Source: Stenotrophomonas sp. ASS1 (lineage in GTDB: Bacteria > Pseudomonadota > Gammaproteobacteria > Xanthomonadales > Xanthomonadaceae). From it: a DNA stretch of 64,000 nt. The DNA lies in contig NZ_CP031167.1 of the NCBI RefSeq assembly GCF_004346925.1, positions 1,260,001 through 1,324,000 on the forward strand, in the 5' to 3' direction. Below, piece after piece: positions 15,724 through 24,357 of this stretch (the stretch's first letter is position 1; every line of letters begins with the position of its first letter). Both the position numbers and the translations under genes were made by a program. Below the pieces are notes generated by a model, which ran no database searches, was not told the origin of the DNA, and saw only the letters and a list, made by a program, of their open reading frames with translations.

Positions 15724-17124
15724 TCAGCCCTTGGCCTTGGTCAGCGCCTGGTCAAGCAGGGTGATCGCCAGGTCGATCTCTTCGTAGCTGATGTCCAGCG
15801 ACGGCGCGAAGGTGATCACGTTCTTGTACCAGCCACCCACGTCGAGCACGAGGCCCATGCGCTTGCCGTCGTGCAGCAGGTCGCCGGCCAGGCCGATGTC
15901 GACCATGCGGTCCAGCAGTTCCTTGTTCGGCGTGTAGCCGTCGGTCTGGCAGATTTCCGCGCGCAGGGCCAGGCCCAGGCCGTCGACGTCGCCGATTTCC
16001 GGGTGGCGCTTCTGCAGGCCACGCAGGCCATCGAGGAAGTACGCGCCCTTTTCCGGCACGGTGCGCTCGTAATCCATTTCCTTGCCCAGCTTCAGCACTT
16101 CCAGGCCCAGGCGGGTGCCCAGCGGGTTGGAGTTGAAGGTGGAGTGGGTGGAGCCCGGCGGGAACACGGTCGGGTTGATCAGCTCTTCGCGCGCCCACAG
16201 GCCCGACAGCGGGTTCAGGCCGTTGGTCAGCGCCTTGCCGAACACCAGCACGTCCGGGGTCACGCCGAAGTGCTCGATCGCCCACAGCTTGCCGGTGCGC
16301 CAGAAGCCCATCTGGATTTCATCGACGACCATCAGGATGCCGTACTTGTCCAGCACGCGCTTGAGGCCGGTGAAGAAGTTGCGCGGCGGGATGACGTAGC
16401 CGCCGGTGCCCTGGATCGGTTCGACATAGAATGCGGCGTACTCCGCCTGACCGACCTTGGGATCCCACACGCCGTTGTATTCGCTTTCGAACAGGCGCTC
16501 GAACTGCCACACGCAGTGGTCGGAATACTCTTCCGGGGTCATGCCCTTCGGGCGACGGAACGGGTACGGGAACGGGATGAACATCGCGCGCTCGCCGAAG
16601 TGGCCGTAGCGGCGGCGGTAGCGGTAGCTGGAGGTGATCGACGACGCACCCAGGGTACGGCCGTGGTAACCACCCTCGAAGGCGAACATCAGGCTCTTGC
16701 CGCCACGCGCGTTGCGCACGATCTTCAGCGAGTCTTCAATGGCCTGCGCGCCGCCGACGTTGAAATGCACGCGGCCGTCGAGGCCGAACTTCTCGTGCAT
16801 GTCCACGGCAATGGTCTTGGCCAGCTGCACGCGGGTCGGGTGCAGGTACTGGCTGGCGACCTGCGGCAGGGTGTCGATCTGGTCCTTCAGCGCATCGTTC
16901 AGACGCTTGTTGCTGTAGCCGAAGTTGCAGGCCGAGTACCACATCTGCAGGTCGAGGTAGGGCACGCCCGCACCGTCGAACATGTAGCTGCCTTCGCCGC
17001 GCTGGAAGATCTTCGGCGGGTCGACGTAGTGGACGGTATCGCCGAAGGAGCTGTAACGGGCTTCGTCGGCCAGCAGCTGCGCGTCGGAGGCAGCGGCGTC
17101 GGCGTTCTTGTCAAAAATGTTCAT
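15724..17124 (-). CDS. Class III PLP-dependent aminotransferase
   Basis: Protein of 466 aa. PLP site features: the glycine/aromatic stretch FEGGYHGRTLGASS, the cofactor aspartate in LMVVDEIQMGFWRTG, and the Schiff-base lysine in VLVFGKALTNGLNP. The long N-terminus and the VEPIQGTGGYVIPP block place it near the lysine-epsilon/diamine type aminotransferases, which act on terminal amino groups. Start taken at MNIFDKNADAAAS with ACGGA about ten bases upstream. It lies 62 bases after the HAD phosphatase gene in the same direction. Exact substrate unknown. Confidence 0.87.
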   Translation of the reverse strand: MNIFDKNADAAASDAQLLADEARYSSFGDTVHYVDPPKIFQRGEGSYMFDGAGVPYLDLQMWYSACNFGYSNKRLNDALKDQIDTLPQVASQYLHPTRVQLAKTIAVDMHEKFGLDGRVHFNVGGAQAIEDSLKIVRNARGGKSLMFAFEGGYHGRTLGASSITSSYRYRRRYGHFGERAMFIPFPYPFRRPKGMTPEEYSDHCVWQFERLFESEYNGVWDPKVGQAEYAAFYVEPIQGTGGYVIPPRNFFTGLKRVLDKYGILMVVDEIQMGFWRTGKLWAIEHFGVTPDVLVFGKALTNGLNPLSGLWAREELINPTVFPPGSTHSTFNSNPLGTRLGLEVLKLGKEMDYERTVPEKGAYFLDGLRGLQKRHPEIGDVDGLGLALRAEICQTDGYTPNKELLDRMVDIGLAGDLLHDGKRMGLVLDVGGWYKNVITFAPSLDISYEEIDLAITLLDQALTKAKG

Positions 17125-17186
17125 GCAGTTCGGTTCCGTGAAGGACGTTCGAAAGAGGTAGCGGGGGCGTGCTTGGAAGGGAGTGC

Positions 17187-17903
17187 TCAGGCGGTGGCCA
17201 GCAGCAGGGGCAGTACGGCGGGCTGCGGGCTGGCGTCGATACGACGTGGCTGCAGCAGGCTGCCATCGAGCAAGCGCGGCAGCAGTGCGATTGCATCGTG
17301 GAAGGTATCGATGGCGGCATGCTCGATGCCGGCATGGGTGCAATGGGTGATCAGGCGACGCTTGGCGAACACGAAGTCGGCATCTTCGGAGACGCAGAAA
17401 TCCGAACTGCCATCGCCGATCATCAGCACACGCGGTGCTTCGTTGGCGCGCGCCTGCGCAGCGCAGGTGCACTTGCAGGTGCCGCTGCGGCAGCCTTCGG
17501 CCTGGTAGGGCGATTCCAGTTCCCAGTGGTCATCGCACCAGCGCAGGTGGTTGGCCACCACCGGCAGTCGCGACAGGCCGTGGTTGGCGAGGATGCGGTG
17601 GATCGCATGGTCCAGGCCGTCGCTGACGATGCGCAGCGGCACGCCCAGCTGTTCGGCACGGCTGACAAAGGCGGCAAAGCCCGGATCGATCTGCACCTGG
17701 TCCAGGTGGGCGTCGAGCGTGGCCGGGTCCAGCTTCAGCAGCCTGACCTGGCCCTGCATGCATTCGCGCGAGCCGATCTTTCCCGCTTTCCACTGGTCTT
17801 CCAGTTCCTGCCAGCCCGGCTGGCCGTATTTCTCCAGCAGCGAGTCGATGACATCTTCGAGGCTGATGGTGCCGTCGAAGTCACACAGGATGCTCCAGTG
17901 CAT
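17187..17903 (-). CDS. HAD-IB family phosphatase, MtnX-like
   Basis: Soluble phosphatase of 238 aa. HAD motifs: nucleophile ILCDFDGTIS (D8 and D10), motif II in LRIVSDG, and motif IV MIGDGSSDFCVS. The helical cap between motifs I and II is of the phosphoserine phosphatase/MtnX kind. A cysteine-rich insert (CRSGTCKCTC) in the middle is unusual for the family and could bind a metal. No methionine-salvage genes are nearby, so a small-molecule phosphatase in the local pathway is more likely than MtnX itself. A 174-base gap separates it from the DegT-type gene, so a second promoter is possible there. Confidence 0.8.
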   Translation of the reverse strand: MHWSILCDFDGTISLEDVIDSLLEKYGQPGWQELEDQWKAGKIGSRECMQGQVRLLKLDPATLDAHLDQVQIDPGFAAFVSRAEQLGVPLRIVSDGLDHAIHRILANHGLSRLPVVANHLRWCDDHWELESPYQAEGCRSGTCKCTCAAQARANEAPRVLMIGDGSSDFCVSEDADFVFAKRRLITHCTHAGIEHAAIDTFHDAIALLPRLLDGSLLQPRRIDASPQPAVLPLLLATA

Positions 17904-18077
17904 GGGCAGGTCCGTCGATGAAAGGAACGTCCGGCGCGATGCCGGGGCAGGCTCAATGTAGACAGGCAGCCTTTCTCGTTCCTTTCCTGTTGAAAGCCTG
18001 CATTGCAGGGCGCGGAAAGCGTTCAGGAAGGTGCATGGATGAATGCGTGAGGCGCACTCCATCCGTGCGTCCTGGCG

Positions 18078-19280
18078 TCACGCGCGGGCCAGTGCCCGCA
18101 GTATTTCGGCGGTCTCTTCACGGGTCTGCCAGGCGCTGTTGCCGAGGGTCAGCATGCGTGCGGCGAAGTCGCGTGCGTTGGGCATGTCGTCCTGCGGCAC
18201 GATGCCGCGCAGGTAGGCATAGCCGGGCAGGGCATGGATGAACATGCGGCTGGCGCCAAGCCCGCGTGGCCACAAGTCCTTCAGTACCGCATCGCGGGCG
18301 CGTTGGCTGGGCAGCAGCAGCATCAACAGTGGCCAGGTGCCACCGCTACCGGCCAGCCCATCGACCACCTCAACGGCGGGCAGCTGTGCCAGCTGCACCC
18401 GCAGCTGCAACGCACGCAGCCGACCGGCCTGAAGGAATGCCGGCAAGCGCCGCGCGGCATGCGCGCCGATGTTCTGCCGCCACTGGCTGACCCGGTGCTG
18501 CGGGATATCCAGCGGGAAAATGTCACCGACCGCATCTTCCAGATCGCCACGCTGAAGCGCATTGCGCAGTGGATTGCCATACACCAGTGACAGCAGCGAA
18601 GGGCGATAGCAGGCAGCAAGGCCCAGCAACTGCACGCTGCGCAGCAGCTCCCAGCGCAGGCTGGAGCGAACGTGCTGGACGGCATGTTCGGCCAGCGCAG
18701 CACGCAGTTCGTCATCGCGGCTGACCAGCAGGCCGCCTTCATGCAGGCTCAGGCCCTTGCCGGCGGCCAGGCTGAAGAATCCGATATCGCCGCGCAGGCC
18801 GACACTGCTGTTGCCGACCCGTGCGCCGAGTGCCTGCGCGGCATCTTCGATCACCCAGGCGCCGGCGTTGCGGGCGACTTCGCAGGCCAGCTCGACGTCG
18901 GCAATGCGCCCGCCCAGGTGGGTGGGCAGGATCGCCAGCGTGCGCGCATCGGCCAGCCGCTTGAGCTGGCCGGGGTCGAAGTCGAAATGACCGCGCCGGG
19001 TATCGCACAACTGCACGCGCAGGCCCAGGCTGTGCACCGCGATCGGCACCAGCGGGCAGGTATAGGCCGGCATGATCACGGTGTCGCGCTTTGGCGCACG
19101 CTTGCGCAGCGTGCGCAGGGCGATCAGCAGCGCGTGCGTGCCGGAACAGGTCAGCTGCAGCGGCGGTGTGCCGAGCTGGCTGGCCAGGATGTCACGCAGG
19201 TCGCCGCCACCGGGAAGGAAATCGCTGGCCTGCATCGGCAGGCCGGCGGTTGGTGGCAGTTCGCGCGCGAACAGGCTCAT
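18078..19280 (-). CDS. DegT/DnrJ/EryC1-family aminotransferase
   Basis: Protein of 400 aa of the sugar-aminotransferase superfamily. PLP contacts: SGTHALLIALRTL near the N-terminus, the ring-nitrogen aspartate in WVIEDAAQALGA, and the internal aldimine lysine in FFSLAAGKGLSLHEGG. ArnB-like enzymes of this family put an amino group on nucleotide sugars. Here no sugar-nucleotide genes are near; instead two ArnE/ArnF-like small membrane proteins lie just upstream. The substrate may therefore be lipid- or nucleotide-linked (inference). Confidence 0.83.
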   Translation of the reverse strand: MSLFARELPPTAGLPMQASDFLPGGGDLRDILASQLGTPPLQLTCSGTHALLIALRTLRKRAPKRDTVIMPAYTCPLVPIAVHSLGLRVQLCDTRRGHFDFDPGQLKRLADARTLAILPTHLGGRIADVELACEVARNAGAWVIEDAAQALGARVGNSSVGLRGDIGFFSLAAGKGLSLHEGGLLVSRDDELRAALAEHAVQHVRSSLRWELLRSVQLLGLAACYRPSLLSLVYGNPLRNALQRGDLEDAVGDIFPLDIPQHRVSQWRQNIGAHAARRLPAFLQAGRLRALQLRVQLAQLPAVEVVDGLAGSGGTWPLLMLLLPSQRARDAVLKDLWPRGLGASRMFIHALPGYAYLRGIVPQDDMPNARDFAARMLTLGNSAWQTREETAEILRALARA

Positions 19281-19290
19281 TGCAGCGTGC

Positions 19291-19689
19291 TCACGTCGTG
19301 GTTTCGGCAGGGCTGTGTGGGTCGTCCGCCTCGGCGCGGCCGAGGCAGACGATGCCGGCCACGATCAGTACCGCACCGAGCAGATGGTGCAGGGTCAGCG
19401 GCTCGTTCAACAGCCACGCCGACAGCAGCAGCACGCTGATCACTTCCAGATGCGAGACAGCAAAGGCGGGACCGATCGGCGCATGGCGCAGCAGGCTCAT
19501 CCAGGTGAAGAATGCACCCACGTAGCCGAGGATGGCGCCGTAAACCCACGGCTGCGACAGCACGCGCAGCAGCCAGGCGGTGTTGGCCTCGACCGGCAAC
19601 GCGGCGTCACCGGCGTACTTGAAGCAGAGCTGGGCCAGCGTGTCGAACGCCATCAGCAGCGGGAAGCCGATCACATACAGGCGCCTCAT
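19291..19689 (-). CDS. Small EamA/SMR-type membrane protein, ArnE/F-like (second of pair)
   Basis: Four-helix inner membrane protein of 132 aa: YVIGFPLLMAFDTLAQLCF, WVYGAILGYVGAFFTWMSLL, VSHLEVISVLLLSAWLL and LLGAVLIVAGIVCLG. The final helix has the LG..LI..G pattern of EamA/SMR proteins. Start overlaps the stop of the preceding EamA gene by four bases, so the two are probably an obligate pair, as ArnE and ArnF are in flipping undecaprenyl-phosphate-linked aminoarabinose. Confidence 0.78.
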   Translation of the reverse strand: MRRLYVIGFPLLMAFDTLAQLCFKYAGDAALPVEANTAWLLRVLSQPWVYGAILGYVGAFFTWMSLLRHAPIGPAFAVSHLEVISVLLLSAWLLNEPLTLHHLLGAVLIVAGIVCLGRAEADDPHSPAETTT

Positions 19690-20045
19690 GAGCCGGCCCC
19701 CACTACGGCTACGCCGGCGGTGACCAGCAGCATGCCGGTCACCCGCAGCGGCGTGAGTTTCTCGCGGAACAGGAAACGGCCGGCGATCATCAGCGCGACG
19801 ATGTTGATCGAGCCCAGCAGCACGCCCTTGGACAGCGGCACCAGCGACAGGAACGCGATCCAGGCGACGAACTCAAGCACGTAGCAGGCGATGCCGATCC
19901 ACAGCCAGGGACGGCTGAGCATGTGTTTCCAGCGCTGCAGTCCTTCGCCCTCCTGCGGGTCGCTGGCGGCGGCCTTGAAGGCGAGCTGGCCACCGGTATC
20001 GAGCACGACATTGGCCAGCCACAGCAGCGTGGCAAGTGCCCCCAT
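19686..20045 (-). CDS. Small EamA/SMR-type membrane protein, ArnE/F-like (first of pair)
   Basis: Four-helix protein of 119 aa: LATLLWLANVVLDTGGQLAF, WLWIGIACYVLEFVAWIAFL, KGVLLGSINIVALMIAGRFL and VTGMLLVTAGVAVVG. Start taken at MGALATLL; it is one base after the stop of the esterase gene. The conserved early Q (GGQLAFKAA) and the AWIAFLSLVPLSKG segment match the ArnE/F-type half-transporters. Together with its partner it probably forms a heterodimer moving a lipid-linked or small amphipathic molecule. Confidence 0.78.
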   Translation of the reverse strand: MGALATLLWLANVVLDTGGQLAFKAAASDPQEGEGLQRWKHMLSRPWLWIGIACYVLEFVAWIAFLSLVPLSKGVLLGSINIVALMIAGRFLFREKLTPLRVTGMLLVTAGVAVVGAGS

Positions 20046-20046
20046 G

Positions 20047-20883
20047 TCAGGCCACCGCCTTGAGCACGCCAGTGCGTTCACCGATTTCGGTGAAGAAGCG
20101 CGCGCTGCGGCGGATCACATCGCGGCGTTCGCGGTCGATGGTGATCATGTGGTAACTGTCTTCCAGCACCACCAGTTCCTTCGGGCCGCTGACCCGCGAC
20201 ATCACCAGCTCGGCGTTGCCCATGCTGGCCACGTCGTCCTCGCGGGCGTGCATCACCAGGCACGGCGCGGTGACCTGGTGCAGGTGGCGGCGGGTCCAGT
20301 TGCTCAGCGCGCGCATTTCGGCCAGGGCGTGCCAGGGGTTGCCCGGCAGGCCGGCGGCGGCGCTGTCGCCGGACAGCATGGCGGCACTGACCTGTGCACG
20401 CAGGCGCTCGTCACGCAGGCCGTACGGCGGTTCTTCCATGAACATGCGGTCGCGGCCGATGTTGAAGCGCTTGAACCACGGCAGCAGGAACGAGAAGCGG
20501 GCCACGGCGGGGATGTTCCAGCCGTCATAGCGGAAGGTGGCGCCGTACACGCCGACCCCGGACACCCACTCGGGGCGACGTGCAGCCAGTGCCAGCGACA
20601 GCACCGCGCCCATCGACAGGCCGCCGACGAACAGCTGGTCGACCTTGCCGCGCAGGGTTGCCGCCGCATCTTCCACGCCCTGGTACCACTGTTCCCAGGT
20701 GGTCGCCAGCAGGTCATCCACGCTGCCGCAATGGCCGGGCAGCTGCACGCCGTGCACGGTGAAACCGGCGTTGTTCAGCCCTTTGCCCAGCATGCGCATT
20801 TCCGCCGGGGTGCCGGTCAGGCCATGGACCAGCAGCACGCCCTGTGGGCCACCGGGGAGGAAGAAGTCGTGCGATTCGGTCAC
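20047..20883 (-). CDS. Alpha/beta hydrolase, carboxylesterase type
   Basis: Protein of 278 aa with a complete triad: the oxyanion stretch VLLVHGLTGTPAEM, nucleophile elbow GGLSMGAV, acid in VMHAREDDVASM and histidine in LEDSYHMITID. This pattern fits the Est30-type carboxylesterase/monoglyceride lipase group. First gene of the eight-gene minus-strand run; one base separates its stop from the next start. It has no signal peptide, so it acts in the cytosol. Confidence 0.85.
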   Translation of the reverse strand: MTESHDFFLPGGPQGVLLVHGLTGTPAEMRMLGKGLNNAGFTVHGVQLPGHCGSVDDLLATTWEQWYQGVEDAAATLRGKVDQLFVGGLSMGAVLSLALAARRPEWVSGVGVYGATFRYDGWNIPAVARFSFLLPWFKRFNIGRDRMFMEEPPYGLRDERLRAQVSAAMLSGDSAAAGLPGNPWHALAEMRALSNWTRRHLHQVTAPCLVMHAREDDVASMGNAELVMSRVSGPKELVVLEDSYHMITIDRERRDVIRRSARFFTEIGERTGVLKAVA

Positions 20884-20962
20884 CTGGCGGCTCCGGGACG
20901 GCAGTGGGGATGGCAGGATCGCAAGCGCGATTTTCGCCAGCCTTTCAGCGCCCCGGGCCGGG

Positions 20963-22342
20963 TCAGGGCGCCTTCAGCAGCGGCAGCGTGATGGCGACCT
21001 TCAGTCCGCCACCTGGGCGGTTCAGGAAGCTCAGGCGGCCGCCGAAGTGCTCCACCGCCTCGTGCGCGATGGCCAGGCCGAGGCCGGTGCCGCTGGCAGC
21101 GGTGCCCGGCGCCCGGAAGAAGCGCTCGCCCAGCCGTGGCATCACGTCGTCGGGCACGCCAGGGCCATTGTCTTCCACATACAGTTCGACATCATTGTCG
21201 TCCAGCGCGTGCACGCCCACCGTGACGGTTGCATTGCGGCCGGCATAACGCAGGGCGTTGTCGATCAGGTTGTCCAGCGCTTCCTGCAGCATGGCGCCGT
21301 TGCCCAGTACACGCAGCGGATGGGGACTGCCGCGGTAGCCCAGATCGATGCCATCGCGGATCGCCTCCGGTACGCGCATGCCGACCCACTGCGGTACCAG
21401 CTCGCACAGGTCCAGTGCCTCCACGGTATCGGGCACGGTCTGCGCCCGGCTCAGTGCCAGCAGCTGGGTGCTGACCCGGGCGGTGCGCTGGTTGAGCCGG
21501 CGGATGTGCTGCAGCGCCTCGCGCACTGTATCGGGGTCGCCATGTGCCAGCGCCTGGTCCACGTGCAGGGCCATGCCCGCCAGCGGCGAACGCAGCTGGT
21601 GCGCGGCATCGGCGATGAAACGGTTCTGCAGGGTGATCATTTCCGCCTGGCGGGCAAACAGATCATCGATGGTGCTGATCAGTGGCTGGATCTCCTCGGG
21701 CACGTCGGCATCGGAGATCGGCGCCAGTTCGCCGCGGCGCTGGGCCAGGCGGGTCCTCAGCGGGGTCAGGATGCGCAGGCCATAGGTCACGCCGAACCAG
21801 ACCAGCGCTGCGGTACCCAGCGCCAGCATGGTCATCAGCGGGATGATGATCATCAGGATCTCGCGCGCACGCTGCCGGCGGTCAGCCATGCTCTCGGCCA
21901 CGGTCACCGCCAGCTGGTCCTGCGGATCGTTCATCGCCTGCGTGCAGACGGTGGCCATGCGCACCTGCTGGCCATTGAGGTTGCCGTCGTACAGCGCCGG
22001 ATGCACACCGGTGCAGTCCTGCGAAGGGGCGTACGGGCTGAAGTCTGCATTGCCGCTGAGCGTACCCATGCGGCTGCTGTCGACGTTGAAGTAGCGATGG
22101 CCGTCGGGGTCGTACTCGATCAGGAAGCGCGCCTGCGGAGACAGGTCGCTGGTCACCGGCATGGTGCTCAGCATCTGCGCGAACGAATGCGTGTCGTCGA
22201 TCAGGTTGCGGTCGTGGATGCGGTTGGAATAGTCCAGCGCAACGTAGTAGGCCAGGATCGTGTTGAAGGTGAGCAGGCCCAGCATCGGCAACGCCAGAAA
22301 GGCGAGCAGGCGCCGGCGCAGGCTGGGCGGGCCACTGATCAC
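20963..22342 (-). CDS. Sensor histidine kinase, TctE/QseC type
   Basis: Membrane kinase of 459 aa starting at GTG (VISGPPSLRRR); the GTG overlaps the TGA of the response-regulator gene by four bases. TM1 about 14-36, a periplasmic domain of about 140 residues (2CSK_N type), TM2 about 170-192, HAMP region, then the phosphoacceptor block FIADAAHQLRSPLAGM and the ATPase boxes N (DNLIDNALRYA), G1 (VEDNGPGVPD) and G2 (GTGLGLAIAHEA). TctE-type kinases often sense tricarboxylates or other small ligands; the signal here is unknown. Confidence 0.88.
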   Translation of the reverse strand: MISGPPSLRRRLLAFLALPMLGLLTFNTILAYYVALDYSNRIHDRNLIDDTHSFAQMLSTMPVTSDLSPQARFLIEYDPDGHRYFNVDSSRMGTLSGNADFSPYAPSQDCTGVHPALYDGNLNGQQVRMATVCTQAMNDPQDQLAVTVAESMADRRQRAREILMIIIPLMTMLALGTAALVWFGVTYGLRILTPLRTRLAQRRGELAPISDADVPEEIQPLISTIDDLFARQAEMITLQNRFIADAAHQLRSPLAGMALHVDQALAHGDPDTVREALQHIRRLNQRTARVSTQLLALSRAQTVPDTVEALDLCELVPQWVGMRVPEAIRDGIDLGYRGSPHPLRVLGNGAMLQEALDNLIDNALRYAGRNATVTVGVHALDDNDVELYVEDNGPGVPDDVMPRLGERFFRAPGTAASGTGLGLAIAHEAVEHFGGRLSFLNRPGGGLKVAITLPLLKAP

Positions 22343-23022
22343 GGCGTGCTTTCGTCCTGCGCGTCTTCCAGCATGTAGCCCAGCCCGCGCACGGTGCGGA
22401 TGCCCATGCCGCCGGGCTGCAGCTTGCGGCGCAGGCGGTGCAGGGCGATGTCCAGGCCGTTGTCGGTGAGGTCCTGGCCCCAGTCGCACAGCGCCTCCAC
22501 CAGTTGCGCGCGCGACACGATGCGCTCGGCGCGTACCGCCAGTGCCGACAGCAGGCCGAACTCGCGCGCGGTCAGTTCCAGCGACTGGTCGTCGATCCAC
22601 ACGCGGTGCCCGGCCAGGTCCAGGCGCAGGCGGCCGATGCGCAGGTCTGGGTTGCCATTGCTGGTGACCCGCCGCAGCTGCGCACGCACGCGTGCTTCGA
22701 ACTCGTCCAGCGCGAACGGCTTGACCAGGTAGTCATCGGCGCCCAGGTCGAGCACGCGCACGCGCTCGGCCAGGCCGTCGCGGGCGGTCACCACCAGCAC
22801 CGCCAGGCCATCGCCGCGCTGACGCAGGCGCTGCAGCACGTCGCGGCCATCCAGCTGCGGCAGGCCCAGGTCCAGCACCAGCAATGCGTACTGGGTCGAG
22901 CCCAGTGCCGCGTCGGCGTGCGCGCCGTTGTCGACGTGGTCAACCACGTGCCCCTGCCGGCGCAGCGAGGCGCACAGGCCGGAGGCGATATCCGGGTCGT
23001 CTTCAGCAATCAGAACGCGCAT
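22339..23022 (-). CDS. OmpR-family response regulator, TctD-like
   Basis: Protein of 227 aa. Receiver domain (1-120) with acidic pocket EDD, phosphoacceptor in LLVLDLGLPQLDG, conserved T/A site (VVTAR) and lysine (DDYLVKPFALDE). Winged-helix DNA-binding domain about 130-220 (LTAREFGLLSAL, TVRGLGYML). It precedes and overlaps the kinase gene. No target gene is evident next to it; the neighbours are an esterase and a phosphatase. Confidence 0.92.
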   Translation of the reverse strand: MRVLIAEDDPDIASGLCASLRRQGHVVDHVDNGAHADAALGSTQYALLVLDLGLPQLDGRDVLQRLRQRGDGLAVLVVTARDGLAERVRVLDLGADDYLVKPFALDEFEARVRAQLRRVTSNGNPDLRIGRLRLDLAGHRVWIDDQSLELTAREFGLLSALAVRAERIVSRAQLVEALCDWGQDLTDNGLDIALHRLRRKLQPGGMGIRTVRGLGYMLEDAQDESTP

Positions 23023-23156
23023 GCGCGGGGGCTCCTGTAACGGTCAGGCCCACCGGATGGACGGGGTGGGCCTCTCTCGGCTGCCGAGGGTAGCCGCAAA
23101 CCGGGTGAAGGTGGAGCGCGCCGCCGCCGCCCGGTGCCGTCGCGCTGTCCCTTCAT

Positions 23157-24293
23157 TCAGTCCTGCAGGCCCGGCTCACCCGGGGCCAACGGCACCCGCG
23201 AGCCATCCAGCAGGCCACGGCTGAGCCTGCCATTTTCGATGAACAGCAGTTCGCCGTTCTCGCCGTTCTTGATGCTGCTGTCGATGGCGATCACGCGGTC
23301 GCCATGGAAGCTGCTGACGTGTGGCATCGAGGTGTGGCCGACCACGATGCGTTTGAGCTGCAGGCGGTCGAGTACGGTCTGCACCCCCGCGGTGTCGAGG
23401 CGGCCATCGAAGTAGCCGCGGTACCAGATCGGGCTGGTCTTGCCGTCATACAGCGGTGCGGTGGCCGGGTCGGCCTTTACTTCGGCCTTTGGCAGGCCCA
23501 GTGACGCCTGGTAGGCCGCATTGGTGCGCGCCGGGTCCAGCGCCAGCTGCACTGCCTCGGGCGAAATGCCGCCGTGCAGGAACAGGGTGTCGCCGATCTT
23601 CAGCAGCACCGGGCGGGTGCGCAGCCACTGCCCGATCACCGAATCGGCACCGTACAGCTGCGGGTAGCTGCGGCCGAGCAGCTGCGCGCTGCGCAGGTAC
23701 TTCGGGTTGACGTAGCGCAGGTCGTCGTACAGCACCATGGTTTCGTGGTTGCCGAGCACGAAGTGCACCGCGCCGCCGGCGGCGGCCGCCTGCTGCTGCA
23801 GGCCATACAGCAGCCAGAAGGCCTCGGTCACCTGCGGGCCGCGGTCGAACACATCGCCGGCGATGACCAGCGTGTCCTTGCCCAGCGCCCAGCGATCCTG
23901 GGCATCGATGACCTGGTGGGCGCGCAGCAGGCGCACCAGCAACCCGTACTGGCCATGGATGTCGGACAGCGCAATGATGCGCGGCACGGCCGGCAGCACG
24001 GAAACCGAAGGCGCATTCGGGGCAGCCACGTGCACCGTGTGCTCGTAGCCGCAGCGCGGGGCGATGTCGGTACCTGCGGCCTGCGTGGCAAGCGTGTGCG
24101 ACTCGACCTTGTCGTCGCAGATCCACTTGGCCTGCAGCTGGTCGCCCTGGCGGAACACATAGGGGCCATCGGCCTGCACGTGGTCGGCGGGCGCGGCAAC
24201 CTCGCGGGCCTGCGTGGTTGCTGTGGCGCAGGCCAGCAGCGGCAACAGCAGGGCGGTCAGCAGGGAAGGGCGATCACGCGACATCGGCGGCAT
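23157..24293 (-). CDS. Exported calcineurin-like metallophosphoesterase
   Basis: Protein of 378 aa with an N-terminal signal peptide (SLLTALLLPLLACATATTQA). Dinuclear metal-site motifs are all present: ALSDIHGQYG (GDxHG), IAGDVFDRGPQV (GDxxDRG), VLGNHETM (GNHE), then the histidines in LFLHGGIS and IVVGHTSMPH. This is the order of PPP-type Shewanella-like phosphatases. It would act in the periplasm on phosphoesters. An ATG three codons further in (24284) is an alternative start. Confidence 0.85.
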   Translation of the reverse strand: MPPMSRDRPSLLTALLLPLLACATATTQAREVAAPADHVQADGPYVFRQGDQLQAKWICDDKVESHTLATQAAGTDIAPRCGYEHTVHVAAPNAPSVSVLPAVPRIIALSDIHGQYGLLVRLLRAHQVIDAQDRWALGKDTLVIAGDVFDRGPQVTEAFWLLYGLQQQAAAAGGAVHFVLGNHETMVLYDDLRYVNPKYLRSAQLLGRSYPQLYGADSVIGQWLRTRPVLLKIGDTLFLHGGISPEAVQLALDPARTNAAYQASLGLPKAEVKADPATAPLYDGKTSPIWYRGYFDGRLDTAGVQTVLDRLQLKRIVVGHTSMPHVSSFHGDRVIAIDSSIKNGENGELLFIENGRLSRGLLDGSRVPLAPGEPGLQD

Positions 24294-24357
24294 CCAGTGG
24301 CGGAAAGACCCGATGCTAACCGGCGCGGGTGTTCGGCGGTGTGCGCGAATGGGCGGA

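Noticed and set aside
17187-17903. mtnX of methionine salvage
   Set aside because: The fold fits but no other mtn gene is near and the insert differs; described only as MtnX-like.
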